64,000 nt of DNA from Micrasema longulum (GCA_022494885.1 JAGVSM010003978.1:1-64000); one strand, 5' to 3'. Counted from the stretch's first letter, positions 32,651-44,229 are shown. Notes: a model not told the origin generated them from the letters alone. Numbers and translations are program-made.

Positions 32651-33144
32651 CAATAATTTACCACAAAACCTACGTCAGTAAATAAATTACGGAAAATTTA
32701 AGGATAAATTAAAAAAAGCTTGACATAATTCACATTAACTGTATTTTGAAAATAAAGATGTATGTTTAATATGTGCCTGTATGTATAAATTTTGTGTTTT
32801 TATTTTAAAAAAATTAGTGTTATATTTTCTCAATTTTTTAAATTGTTTTTTATTTATTTTATTATTTTGTTTTGCGTTTTTTGTTTCTTTGTTATGTTAT
32901 TTTGTAAACTTGCCAAACACAAGAGCCAGACTCTTTTTTGCCAAGTTCAACCTTAAGTGATAATTTTTTTTACTGAATGTATTGTTTATTTATGCTAATA
33001 AAGGTTTTAATTTTTTAAAAAAGGTATCTTTAATATGGCTAAAATCTATTTTCTATCTGTGATAAATCAGTTATTCAAAATTTTATTGATGTAGGTAAAG
33101 ATTCATCGAATGAATTATGCCTCGGCTTCCATATTAGCTTCTTT
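32651..33144. other. Unassigned A+T-rich DNA
   Basis: Contains GCCAAACACAAGAGCC and poly-T tracts. No gene. Confidence 0.35.
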
Positions 33145-33245
33145 AAACTGTTTTCCATCTCTGTTGTTAAATATAATTTTTGATTGTGAAATCCAGTATT
33201 TGTCGATAGCCATTTGGACAAACTCAAAATATTGTTGATTTTTGT
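33145..33245 (+). repeat. FB-A fragment
   Basis: CCATCTCTGTTGTTAAATAT, then TTTGGACAAACTCAAAATAT and TGTTGAT, one terminal part of the family. The CpG-richer stretch 33300-33450 downstream is unassigned. Confidence 0.55.
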
Positions 33246-33539
33246 CGTTGAACCCTAAATTTTAGCAGGAGGTCAAGGAATATAGTTTCGACGCAAGAAT
33301 TGCGGGTCTGTGTAGTTGCTCTCAATATGGCGGCCGAAAGTAGGCCAACGAACTAAACTAACTAACTCACCATACATCTAGGGCACCCGCATACAACAGC
33401 CTTTCACAGCTACCACTGACGCGACGCGCGACGGTCAGTATGCATAGGAGGTCGTCTACAAAAAGTAATATTTTCCTGTTTTTTTTTGCAGTTTCATGAA
33501 TATTTTTTACATCACAGCATACTAAGATTAGGGTTGCCG

Positions 33540-34130
33540 ACTTATTAGACCAAAAATCCGAAAGTGATATAGAAAAAGACTTTATTTAGAAAGAAAATAA
33601 CAGAATCTATATAATAATTGGATGGGGGGGAACTTACAACAACCATATTAAACCATTAGAAACTGTTCAAAAAATTATACTAAAAATAATGCTTCACAAA
33701 AATCGCACTTTTCCCTCTTTCCAATTGTTCCAAGAAGCTAAACTTTTAAACCTAAGACAAATATATTGTTTTCAATCTTTAAAATATATATTTAAGAACA
33801 AAAAATTATTTACAAGTAATTCAAATAGATCAAGTCAAAGAAGGAATCGTGTGTTAGAAATACCACATTGTAAAACGAGGCTAGCACAGAGACATGCATA
33901 TTTTATAGGCCCAAAAATTTTTAATTCTTTTTTTACTGATAATATTTCATTGATTCCAAACATTCAAAATTTTCCTTCTTTCAAAAAACACGCACTATCC
34001 TGGATTCAAACTAAAGATATGAACTCTTTTTTCTGTGATATATTTTGTTGGCCTTTAATAATAAATAATATTATGTTTTTTTATATTTTTTTTATTTCAT
34101 TTTTTAATTACTTTTTAAAATTTTTACACT
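33540..34130 (+). pseudogene. LINE-I reverse-transcriptase tail
   Basis: Reads IIGWGGTYNN, PLETVQKIILKIMLHKNRTF, LLNLRQIYCFQSLKYIFK, then LAQRHAYFIGPKIFNSF. This matches the conserved tail (IIGWGG, ...NR...IYxF, RHAYFxGPKxxN) of insect Jockey/CR1-like elements. A close relative is antisense at 41065-41465. The palm domain is not present. Confidence 0.8.
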
Positions 34131-34265
34131 AGAATATTTCATAGTACCTGAAGCGTCAGACTCATCATCTTACCTTCATGTAACAAAGATGATTAAGATA
34201 CGCTGCATTTGGTGTACCAATGCAGTGCGCTATGCGCCATTAGGTTCACAAAACGTAATTTATGA
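34130..34265 (+). mobile_element. SINE-G 3' part
   Basis: ACTAGAATATTTCATAGTAC, AAGCGTCAGACTCATCATC and CGCCATTAGGTTC; headless copy directly abutting the LINE tail. Confidence 0.7.
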
Positions 34266-34734
34266 AAAACAACGTCACTACTACTACACACGTTTTCTTA
34301 AAATTGAGTATAGTTTTTTTCAATATTCGATGTCGCTCACATGGCGATTTGAGTTTTTTAAAATAATTCAAAGCCAGTATGTATCGATTACATTAAAAAA
34401 ACTCACCAAAATACCCTAAAAACCGGCTTAAAAAATATCAAAGTCCTATTGTTTTTTCAAAACACAATATTATTGAACCCTAATTTCAATAATATGTCTT
34501 GGGTGCTAATGAAATATAACACACGTGCGTTTCCAGAAATTATCACATGGCGACGGTACCTACTATCTACAAAAGCTTCTCTTCGGACATATATCTCCCT
34601 TTGTTAACCATGGAGTTGAAACAGTGTTTTGTTTATTTAGTTTTTTATTGCTTACTTCTTGGCATGAACACTTGATAAATTTACTACTATGCTCTATTTT
34701 TTGTAAATTTATTGATATCATTTTAACTTTGATA

Positions 34735-35185
34735 GAATTCCACTCGTCCATGCGCTTTGTAGCTGCACGATGATTGGTTATCTAGGTTTCATATATCAAC
34801 TTTAAAATACCTAAATTTTGTAAATGGGGTCTAGAATTCCAATCGTCTATACGCTTAGTACCTGCAAGACGTGTTGTAATCTTACTCCTTTTTATTACTC
34901 ATGTTATTATTTGTTCAAATATTATTAATACAATAAACTTATTTGTCAATTTTAAAAATGTGTAAATGGGGGCTAAATTTCTAACTGTCTATGCCCTCTG
35001 TAGCTGCAAGACGTGTTGTAATCTAGCTCCTATCTGTTATAATTTTTGATTGATCTTAATTGAAAACGAGGAACTAGAATCCCAACCGTCCATGCGCTCT
35101 GTAGCTGCAAGACGTACTGGAATATTAATTGTACAGCGCCCTTGAGGGGATTTTAACAAAAATGGCGCTATATAAATTATCCAAC
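34735..35185 (+). mobile_element. LINE 3' end with four tandem units
   Basis: Units with GCTGCAAGACGTGTTGTAAT or variants near 34755, 34855, 34995 and 35098, then TTGTACAGCGCCCTTGAGGG and AAAATGGCGCTATATAAATT. Same four-unit plan as 24000-24485. Confidence 0.75.
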
Positions 35186-35210
35186 TATATATATATATAT
35201 ATATATATAC
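35186..35210. repeat. (TA)n microsatellite
   Basis: Uninterrupted TA dinucleotides directly after the LINE terminus, a common site of A+T microsatellite growth. Confidence 0.9.
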
Positions 35211-35699
35211 ATAAAAGAAAATTATTAATTATATTTAAATAATAAATTCGATCACCTTTAGCCTTAGTTGTAAGGTGTAATTTTTCAAAACAAAGATTGC
35301 TCACGCGAATCATAAAAAATCGTCTCCTGAAAAATTACGTTTCAAGCGAATGTAGAGTTTTGAAAAAACAGTCCTCAATTGTACTTTTTTACACTGCGAG
35401 TAGAATCAGAACGACTTTTTAACAAAAGTTCATTTACTCCGCTAAAAACACGCCAAGCTGTGCCATTTGGGATTGATGAATAAACGCAACATTTTTTCAT
35501 TCCTTTACCACATCTATTATCAAAATTGAATCTATCATACATGAATAGATTAGATTCCGGGAGATTTTAAATGCATTCCGGGGGTCAAAAGGTAAAAAAA
35601 TTCTGGGAGAATCCCGGAATTTAGAGAGGGTTGGCAGCCCTAAGTACAATGCCCATGCGAAATACAGCAAAAAACGCCCAGGCAAAAAGGTACAAATGC

Positions 35700-35970
35700 G
35701 CTAAATATTTGATCTTACCGTGCGTGAGGTGAGCTTCATAGCCATTACACCACGGAGGCTGCCGTGAGAGTAATATTAGTCTTGGGGGTCGATTACAATC
35801 AGAAGATACAGAACCATACAGTACCTTCGTTATGACGGTATAGTGGAAGATAAATTCTCCCGAGTGATTACGAATATACACTATCGACCCATCGTCTTCC
35901 AGTTTTGAGAAAAGTACATCGATGGCTATCGAGGTCAGCCGTACCCCACGTTACAGATATCTATGTACTG
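35700..35970. repeat. TD repeat, copy 2, after a tRNA-like SINE head
   Basis: CCATTACACCACGGAGGCTG (35742-35761) is the reverse of an A-box region. From 35790, TACCTTCGTTATGACGGTAT, AAATTCTCCCGAGTGATTAC and ATACACTATCGACCC are the reverse of the TD unit, ending with ACATCGATGGC and TACCCCACG. Confidence 0.55.
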
Positions 35971-36024
35971 TAAGTTACAAAATCATGTTGATGCAAGCAC
36001 TTTTGGGTTTTTCTTTTTTCTTTC

Positions 36025-36271
36025 CCTTTCCGCACCTAATGGTGCATAGGGTACTGCATTGGTACACCAATCACTGCGTATCTTGATCATTTTTGTTACA
36101 TGAAGGTAAGAAGATCAATCTTATGCTTCAGGTACCAGTCCAGGGACTATGGAATATTCAGGTGTGAAAACACACTTTTAAGTCATTTTTCATATCAACC
36201 ACGTCGGGAATCGAACTCGAGACCTCTTGCATGGTAGGCAAACGCACTGACCATTACACCGCGAGGCCGAC
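36025..36271 (-). mobile_element. SINE-G, full length
   Basis: Complete on the minus strand from the GTCGGCCTCGCGGTGTAATG head (36271) to CACCATTAGGTGCGGAAAGG. TTGCCTACCATGCAAGAGGT keeps the resemblance to the tRNA-Gly(GCC) anticodon region. The best-preserved copy here. Confidence 0.9.
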
Positions 36272-36424
36272 AAATCGTATACATCCGGCGTATTTATTTA
36301 TTTTAAAGAAACAAACAGTCGACAATGAAATAGTAACATTAAAAATAAATACAGTTTAAAGACAGACCAGCAAAGTTTCTAAATAAGAATCATACATATT
36401 ATTAAATTGTGTTACAACAAAAGG

Positions 36425-36515
36425 GTGTGTTTATGTGTATTTGTATGAGAGTAAGTGTAGATGTGTGTTTATGTGTATTAGTGTAGGAGTAAGTGTTCAG
36501 GCGTGTGTAAGTGTG
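36425..36515. repeat. GTGTATTT-type minisatellite
   Basis: Imperfect repeats of GTGTGTTTATGTGTATTWG and GAGTAAGTGT. The flanks 36297-36424 (T-rich LINE-3'-like border) and 36516-37026 are unassigned. Confidence 0.7.
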
Positions 36516-37026
36516 AGCATCATTAAATAGTAAGTGGGATCGTATCGGAGCCAGAAATAATGAGTCTTAATTTATTTTTAAATAAATTAAGGGGCATGAA
36601 AAATATATCAATAGATAAAAAAAAGCATTATAATTAGAGCAAGAACGATAGAGGAAAGAGTGTTGTGCATAGTTAGTGCTACAGACTGGCAGATGATTTT
36701 ATTTTAATTTGTTACGTCACCGCGTGTAAAGGGTTTTTTAAAACAGCATTTTAAGAGCTAAGAGTGGATATGGTTTCCTCAGTATTGAGTAACACATTAG
36801 GCATTAGCAATCAGACGTCGGTGACTGTCCTCCGCTCACCAATCAAAGTCAAGGTCAAGCCGACAATAAAGCCTGGTGAGCTACAAAAAAGTTCACACCC
36901 AAGAAATCGATTTATTATATGGCCACACTGGTAATTAAACGTCAAATAAACAGAACTCTAGATGACGATTCTCATTGAAAACATTATTGTATCAAATTAC
37001 AAATCATTACCCAAAGCACGTATGGC

Positions 37027-37178
37027 CTTACTCTTAAACTTGGCATAAAGTTACGCCTAGGTATAGTAGTATACGGATGGGAATACAATCTTTATTATAG
37101 GTTTAGAATAAGGATGGTATTTCCATCCTTATTTTACCATTTTCCCTAGGCATGACTTTATACCAGGTTTAAAACTCA
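37027..37178. repeat. Small foldback repeat
   Basis: CTTGGCATAAAGTTACGCCT at the left and its imperfect complement AGGCATGACTTTATACCAGG at the right. An inner pair AAGGATGG / CCATCCTT surrounds GTATTT. Confidence 0.6.
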
Positions 37179-37324
37179 GGCCCTTAATTAGATCAAATTA
37201 GATGTTTTCCGTTTTTGAACAATTTTATACGATATTTAGCTACAGTATTTTGAGTCCGTTCAAATGTTTGTTTATTTATTTAAAAAAGAAAACCATTTTC
37301 ACATATACTGGTGGTTTAACTTAA

Positions 37325-37515
37325 TGTTGATGGATGCAGAAATAGAGGAAGACCGAGAAAGACATGGCATGACCAAATCCAACAAATACTTAAAGATGGA
37401 CATTTCAAAAGTCGGAATAATCGGCGCGCGTGCATGAGAAGATTTTTTAAATTTTTTTATTACAATCCAGTGCCCTATGGTGCCATTTGGTGCGGAAATG
37501 GAATGATGATGATGA
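37325..37515 (+). mobile_element. LINE-W tail fragment joined to a SINE-G end
   Basis: 37325-37440 encodes the tail motif GRRPRKTWHDQIQQILKDG (one substitution from the other copies) up to RACMR. 37465-37515 (CCAGTGCCCTATGGTGCC) is the SINE-G 3' end. The two are joined by 25 A+T-rich bases. Confidence 0.65.
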
Positions 37516-38451
37516 AAATAGTGTTGATCACAAAAACGATACTTGTCAATTTGCAGAAATCACCCACAAGACTAGAAAAATCTTACGATTTAGTACTGGG
37601 AAGATTAATGAGAAAATAAAGGGGACAAATACGTAGGTGTTTTAATTTTATAAATCCATTAATAAAAAAATATCTGTAATAAAAGAATAAATGCAGTCAT
37701 TAATAGACTTCACTATCTAGGCAATGAGTACCAGGACGTTGGTGACTCATTTCACATGAAATTTAGTACATATAGAACGGCTCTTCTTCTTTATTTCATT
37801 GGTAATAGTTCTAGGTAACTATTTGTTACTATTGTTAAAAAATTGTTTTAAACTTCCTTTCTAGTGTTTTTTTTTCTTTTTTCGTTTCTTTTCTTGAATT
37901 AATTTATAAGTAAAAAATATTTCTCTTTATCATTTTTTTTACATCATTATATATTTTTTATGTTATTCAAAATTGTTTTCTTAGTTTTTTTTAACTGGTT
38001 CAAAGTATTTCTAATACCAAATTATCTTTTTTTTATCGATAATTCTATAACTGGTAATATTTTATTATTTTATATAGTTTATATTTCTTAAACTTTCTTC
38101 ATTAATAATATTGATTTAAATGCTCTGTATTACTTAAATTAAGCTTACATGTATGTATATTTAATTGTATTTGTAACTAATGTGTAAAAGGCACTAAGTG
38201 CCGTTTATTTCAATAAAATAAAAAATAAAATGTTTTAATACTGAATCTCATCTCATACATTCAAAGTTTCAATGAGGTACTATTCAATATTAGATCTCGC
38301 TGTTTTCTGCAAAATGCATATTATTTGTGTGGTCGCCAGGCTTAAAACAATCTGGATAATTCCTTATTGAGAACGCATAATTAAATTACTTTTAAAGGTA
38401 TTATAATAAATGAATTAATATTTCTTCACAATTATGTACCCCCATAATATA
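37516..38451. other. Unassigned DNA, probable LINE relic
   Basis: Bases 38040-38225 end in AAATAAAATAAAAAATAAAA after GGCACTAAGTGCCGTTTATT, resembling a + strand LINE 3' end. No coding is recognised. Confidence 0.4.
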
Positions 38452-38520
38452 TACAGGGTGTTCATTAAACCCTGTCACATCCGAAACCACGATGATCAGT
38501 ATTAGCAAGAAGACATATTT
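38452..38520 (+). mobile_element. MITE-T, left end only
   Basis: TATACAGGGTGTTCATTAAA followed by CCTGTCACATCCGAAACC, truncated after the terminal repeat. The other four copies keep both ends. Confidence 0.8.
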
Positions 38521-38751
38521 GTGGTAGTCATTAACATTTTTGATTAGAATACTTTGGAACTTCCCTCAAACTAGTGTTAAAAAATAAGATATTACGCTTT
38601 AAAAAAAAAAGGTGACGAACTAGAGAACTAACTTAGAGTAGAATAAATTATTGAAACACCGTAGTTTTTTTTTATTTCAGGTTGAATTTAATCGTACAAT
38701 TTTTTTTTAGTATTTTTTTTAAAAGCGTAATATCTTATTTTTAAGGAATAT

Positions 38752-38905
38752 ATATGTTAAAATACGGGCAAAATGATGGATGTTACACAGTGTGTAATGT
38801 GGCCACTTAAACCAGTCAATGACAGGTCATAAGCCCTGTAAATGCCTAGATTTCTATATTACCTTCTCTAAAATGTTCTTCATTGCTGTTGTAATATGTT
38901 AACAA
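38752..38905 (-). repeat. FB-A single arm
   Basis: GTGTGTAATGTGGCCACTTA, ACCAGTCAATGACAGGTCAT, then TGCTGTTGTAATATGTTAA. The partner arm is missing. Confidence 0.65.
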
Positions 38906-40381
38906 TATTAGAGTTTTTTCATTAACAACTTTCCTTTTCAATCGATAGGACATTTGCTTGACTACTCGCCCAAATTTAATCTAAATTTTTAGTAACATAA
39001 TCTATCGGCCAATTAGTAATTATATTTTAGCTAAGTATATAAAACTTTTAACCATATTTTTTTGTCAGTAATACCGTAGAAAATGTTTGTTGTCATCTAA
39101 AGTTTTAGCTTTTTTTATGGGGCGATTTTGAAAGAACGGCGTTTTAAAATTACAAAATCTTATCATTTCCTTACTTTATACAGCCTCATCAATACGATAT
39201 TCTTTCATTATTTGTCCTGAAGATGGGCAACTCGAACCAAATAGACGAAAAATATTCAATACCGTAAACGAAGCAATTAAAAATTATTACCCTGAACGTA
39301 GTCACTTGATTATTGCGATCATTTCATTATATTTTCATATTCACCTCCGTAGTGTAATGAACCCTAAATTCCGTTTCGTGTTCGCCATTGGGCCATTTTA
39401 CATTTATCGTCCAAATCCACAACGGTAAAAATAGGGTGGATTGTTGATTATATTATTTATTGCCTGTGTCCGGGCGGATGTAAAACTTTGCAATCATGAT
39501 TTTATTATCTTTTATTGGCTATACTAAATTTAATACGTGATTTAATCTAAAGAAAATTAATACAATGTTTTCTTTGCCTGCAGGCATATAATATTATGTA
39601 TCCGATGACCCTGAATATTAAAACTACAAAAAACAAATAAAATGACTTGCACTTTTTCCGAGAAATAGTAATATTTGCATTTTTTATTATTATTTAATTC
39701 TTCCGGGCCTAAGGGGGGGTATCTAGGGTCTCCCATGTAGTATATTTTTCAATAACTCTTTTCTTATTCATCAATTGATTTAATTGTTTGCATAATCCTA
39801 TTCCGAAATGTCAGAATGTATCAAAATTATTCAAATATTTTTTTGCCGAATTCTTTCAATAATAATGTAGGTACATTTGGATGCCTAAGTCCATTTTTGT
39901 AGTTCTGAGATATTTCAAGTTTAATTGTTTATTTAGTTCCTGAAATGTTAAATTACAGAATTTCGGAAAATTGAAAATACGTATTGTAATGTTTTTCTTT
40001 TTCTCTATTTTCAGATAAAAAAATACAAAAATGTTACATGTTTATTTACAAAATTATTGCTTGTCAAAATGTGGACGTATGCCTAAGGTCAGGACTTAGG
40101 GAATTTTTAAAAGTATTTAAAGGACTGAGGGATTTTTTCTCAGGAAAATAACTTAGATATTTTTAGGATTCAGGGATTTTTTGAAATTGAAATAATATTT
40201 TTTAATCATTTTTCAAATACATAAGTCGATATAAGTATTCCTTATTGAAAAATTAATTAGGTTAATAAATAGTTCACAAAATGGTTTACACGGCAGTGTT
40301 GCCAACTTAAAACCGATAAAATTGGACTTAGACATTTTTTTAAAATTAGACATCCTTTTGTCTTTGCTTTCCCCCGTTAAA
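38906..40381. other. Unassigned intronic DNA
   Basis: No gene. CCTGAAGATGGGCAACTCGA at 39217 resembles the hammerhead-like box but lacks GAAA. Confidence 0.35.
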
Positions 40382-40625
40382 ACACCTTTCATCGCTTTCA
40401 GTCAGTTTCGCAGTCAGGTCTTAATCCACTTGCCATTTTCTAGCTAACACGTCTCGTGTAGCCAAGTCTACAGGCGAGGAGACCGGCTGCATGTTGCGTA
40501 TATTTAGGCCACTTGGCTGCCTCCCATGCACTCGCCATTTGCCTGTCAGCTGAAAGGGAAATGCATTCGGCATTCTTCGAGGTTTTTGTGCAGACGAACA
40601 ATCCGCCAAATTTAATCAGGGGCCT
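40382..40625. other. G+C-richer island of unknown nature
   Basis: Contrasts with its A+T-rich flanks and contains CGAGGAGACCGGCTGC and GGCTGCCTCCCATGCACTCG. A minus-strand frame at 40421-40609 is open (62 codons, no family recognised). It could be an unrecognised exon, a regulatory block or an old insertion. Confidence 0.3.
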
Positions 40626-41064
40626 TGTATAACTGACTGCATATTTTATACAGTTTCTATGTGAAGTTTGGAAAATGTTTCTACATGTTTTAAATGTCAA
40701 AATTAGTGTAGTAAAAGCATTTATGTGTTTTTTTTACAGTATACATAAGAGGTAAAACAGAGCATTAAAAAATAAAGGATAATTACATAGCAATGAAATA
40801 CATATTAATGAAATACATATTAACAGTAAAAAAAAATCCCACAAAGGCATGGCCTGTTCGTGGGTATAATACAAGGAAAGTTTTTGAATTTTTGCTCCTA
40901 TAATAAAAAGACAGTTTAAATATTTTTTTGTAACATAAAGAGAAAAGAAAATAACCTGTAAAAGATTCTAATGTATTTTTTTTATGGTAATTAAAAAAGG
41001 AAATAAAAAATATTTAAAAATATGAAAATATTCCTTATTATCTAAGGGCAACAAAATATATCAT
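40626..41064. other. A+T-rich DNA
   Basis: Includes a 16-base direct duplication ATGAAATACATATTA at 40795-40825. It probably forms the 3' end of the minus-strand LINE that follows. Confidence 0.4.
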
Positions 41065-41465
41065 AGAAAAAAAGAGTTCATATCTTTAGTTTGAATAGTG
41101 CGTGTTTTTTGAAAGATTGGGATCAATGAAATATTATCAGTAAAAAAGGAATTAAAAATTTTTGGGCCTATAAAATATGCATGTCTCTGTGCAAGCCTCG
41201 TTTTACAATGTGGTATTTCTAACACACGATTCCTTCTTTGACTTGGTCTATTTGAATTACTTGTAAATAAATTTTGGTTCTTAAATATATATTTTAAACA
41301 TTGAAAACAACATATTTGTCGTATAGGTATCTAAAAGTTAAGCTTCTTGGAACAATTGGAAAGACAGAAAAGTGCGATTTTTGTGAAGCATTATTTTTTA
41401 TATAAATTTTTGAACAGTTTCTAATGGTTGTTATAAGCTACCCTCCATCCAATTATTCCATAGGA
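41065..41465 (-). pseudogene. LINE-I reverse-transcriptase tail, antisense
   Basis: Reverse complement of 33600-34050, including CTGTGCAAGCCTCGTTTTAC and TTCTTGGAACAATTGGAAAG. It carries small indels and ends near TCCATCCAATTATTCC (the IIGW codons). A degraded sister insertion. Confidence 0.8.
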
Positions 41466-41754
41466 AATAGTACACATATATATTCCATTGATATATATGT
41501 GTACACCAGATATTAATAGGACAGAATCTAGACACATTATTTGTGCGTCTAGGCATTTATTTTCAAAACTGACAGTTATGCCGGAATTTAATTCGGCTTC
41601 AAAATTTACTTTTTTTTTCTCTCATATTTTACTAGGCTTCAGAGTCCCACCAAGTTCAAGTGCCCCCCTCAGAACGATTAAAAATATAAATAAATCGTAA
41701 TTAAAGGAAAAATTGCTCGGTAGAATAAAAAAAAACACTTTTAATGCGTACATA

Positions 41755-42060
41755 CGCATATCGAGGGCTACTAGACCTGTCGGTATAAACCGATGTACTT
41801 ACATCAAAACTTTAAGTGGGGGGGGGGGGGGTTGGTAGTGTATCTTCGTAATCGCTTGGGAGAATTTATCTTTAACAATGACGTCATAATGAAGCTATGT
41901 ATCTTTAGTGCGTAGATATGTGTACTGTGACGTACGCTTCCCCTTGTTGCATATCGATGTACCTACCCAAAACTTGAAGGGGGGGGGGGGGTCGGTAGTG
42001 TATCTTCGTAATCACTCGAGAGAATTTATCTTCAACTGTACCGCCGCGGTGAAGGTATGA
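41755..42060 (+). repeat. TD repeat, copy 3, with two long G runs
   Basis: The two units each have a G run (14 G at 41818-41831, 13 G at 41979-41991), then TTGGTAGTGTATCTTCGTAA or TCGGTAGTGTATCTTCGTAA. The linker CGTACGCTTCCCCTTGTTGC matches copy 1. Confidence 0.8.
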
Positions 42061-42146
42061 CGTATAAAATATAATAAAATAAACATTTTATCTACTTGAG
42101 GGGTCATGTTCTGCCAACTTAATAGTTACCTCGTATTGCCCAGTTA

Positions 42147-42290
42147 GTAGTACCCAGTACCCAATGTGGGTAGTGCATTCCGTTAGCTGGTAACCAAGTT
42201 TCTGCATAATATTAGTGAAATATAGGTACTACCTATACCGAGACTATTTGCTGAAGATAGCCTTGACTTATCGCTGTATACCAGGGGCGA
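42147..42290 (+). repeat. Direct repeat DR, left copy
   Basis: AGTGCATTCCGTTAGCTGGT, CTGCATAATATTAGTG and TATACCGAGACT recur in the same orientation at 43541-43682. The two copies bracket about 1.25 kb holding two retroelement pieces. Confidence 0.7.
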
Positions 42291-42309
42291 ATCGCCCATA
42301 TAAGCGATT

Positions 42310-42806
42310 ATGCACAGCTTACCATTATATTTGACTTTCGACAGTAATGTTTTACAGCAATTTTTATTCACAGAATTTCTAGCACTAGACATAAGACAAA
42401 TATACATTAAGACAATTTTAAGAAATTTCCATCAACATCCTGACAGACATAATGATGGACAACAAATTTACGACACTAGGCAAAGACAAAAAACAATACT
42501 TCTGCTCCCAAAGAAAAAAACAATTTACGGACAAAGGCACTATACTTTTCTGGCCCCTAAGCTATACAACTTTTTAAGCAAGGACATATTAGTGAACAAA
42601 ATGAAAAACAATATTTTCAAAGTTCGAGTCCATAAATGGATTGCTAAAAAAATAGACAGGAAGCTGAGGAATATGTTTCATATATCAGAATTTAATAATG
42701 TAATAACTTATATTTACAGATAAGTTATTAATTTTAAAAATACTTGGTACACTTCCACTTATTTATTTTGACCAATTAGCGCTTTCACCCTCTAATGGGC
42801 ATCTTT
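42310..42806 (+). pseudogene. Reverse-transcriptase tail followed by half an H3 element
   Basis: The open frame 42310-42723 has the tail pattern FLALDIRQIYIKTILR, RQRQKTILLLPKKKTIYGQR, HYTFLAPKLYNFL and FKVRVHKWIAKKI. Directly after the stop come TACTTGGTACACTTCCACTT and AGCGCTTTCACCCTCTAATG, one H3 arm with its core on the minus strand, cut within the CTGAAGA box. The same join (AATGATGTAATAAC to the H3 arm) exists at 29300-29430, so H3 is probably the 3' region of this element. Confidence 0.7.
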
Positions 42807-42879
42807 ATATAAAACTAAATATTATCTTAAGTGTAGGTACATTTAAAAATTAAAACTTTTTTAATTTAAGAAAAACAAT

Positions 42880-43450
42880 GTTCTTTGTCACCACATGCTA
42901 AGGATTTATTCAAATTATTTAGAGAACAAGTGGGTTAAGTTTCTTCCGAAACATAACTTCACTATCACAGTTTTGCACCTCTGCTGGGAGAGCATTCCAT
43001 GCCGTAGGGCCTGCGACCGCAAATGCGCGTTTGCAGAATTTAGTGCGCTGTTTGCGTAGAGGTATAATAACGTTTCCTTTCGACGTAGATGTAGCTGATC
43101 TAAGCGTAAGACGTCTGTCAGCTAGTTCATCTGGAATGCAGAGTTCCCTTAGATATTCTGGAGCAGATTGTGCACTGACTTATACATAAGCCAACAGAGC
43201 TTTGTATGCTTTGTATTCCACCCTCAGTGGAAAACGTAGCCAGTGTAATTCCCGAAGTAGTGGAGTGATCTGACTGAACTTAGAGATTCCAAAAATAAGT
43301 CTCGCTGCGGCATTCAATACAGACTGCAGGCGAGTCATTTTATTCATTGGTAGACCTGCGTAGATACCATTACAATAATCGACTCTAGACACTACAAACG
43401 CATTTATTAATTGACGGGCGGCATCAACTGGCAAATTTTTGCGTATGCAT
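42880..43450 (-). pseudogene. LINE-C reverse-transcriptase C-terminal region
   Basis: The minus-strand frame 43180-43434 reads VVSRVDYCNGIYAGLPMNKM, RLQSVLNAAARLIFG and LLRELHWLRFPLRVEYKAYK, the highly typical post-palm block of CR1-like elements. After a frameshift come further tail codons equivalent to AVAGPTAWNALP near 43000. The catalytic YADD box is absent. Confidence 0.9.
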
Positions 43451-43540
43451 TTAATCTGTCTCAGCTTATATGTAGGTACAAATGAATGGACATTTTTTGT
43501 AGATTACCTATAAAATAAATCACTGCTCGCCACTGGTACC

Positions 43541-43682
43541 CAGTACCCAGCGTGGACAGTGCATTCCGTTAGCTGGTAATGCAAGTTTCTGCATAATATT
43601 AGTGGAATACAGGTACTGCTGATTACTGATACCGAGACTGCTGATGATAGCCTTGATTTAATATCGCTGTATACCGTAGTCG
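43541..43682 (+). repeat. Direct repeat DR, right copy
   Basis: Aligns with 42147-42290; the copies have diverged by substitutions and small indels. No coding. Confidence 0.7.
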
Positions 43683-43745
43683 CAGCTCGAACTTGTTTAT
43701 ACAACATTTTTTACAAAAATGTATTTTTATTTCATCATCACATTA

Positions 43746-44214
43746 CCTTTCCGCACCTGATGGTGCATAGGGCGCTGCATTGGTACACCGATCGCAGCGT
43801 ATCTTGATCATTATTTTTTTTGTATTTATTTTTATTTAAAAAGGTAAACACGAACAGCAAATATAAAAGGAAAAATAATGAATCCCACCAAACCGCGAAA
43901 CCGGCTTGTTAGCAGGTTTCTTATTTTTCCTTTACAAAGAAAAACGTTAGAGAAATAATATAAATTTAAAAAGTAATGTAAACATTATTAAGAACTAAAA
44001 GCATACGTATTTTTTACACAATTTTTTTTTTACAAAAATTTAAATAGATGACTGTGAAAATAAAATAAAAATCAATATAATTGCCTTGTTACATATTAGC
44101 CATTTACTTTTTTTTTTTTTAATATATTTTTTTGTTTTATTCGTAATAATATGATCAGTCTTTCGCTTCAGGCACCAGTCCAGGGACTGAAATATTCTAG
44201 TGTAAGAACACAGT
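43746..44214 (-). mobile_element. SINE-G split by an insertion
   Basis: The SINE-G tail lies at 43746-43812 (CCGCACCTGATGGTGCATAG) and 44150-44214 (AATATGATCAGTCTTTCGCT). About 340 bases of T-bordered, LINE-3'-like DNA lie between them, with a hairpin AAACCGGCTTGTTAGCAGGTTT. The tRNA-like head is absent. Confidence 0.7.
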
Positions 44215-44229
44215 ATTTTTACCAGAAGA

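Noticed and set aside
39214..39250. Sixth hammerhead-like box, CCTGAAGATGGGCAACTCGA
   Set aside because: It lacks GAAA (reads GAACC), stem II cannot be drawn and stem I is three pairs at best. It may be a decayed relative, so it is not counted.
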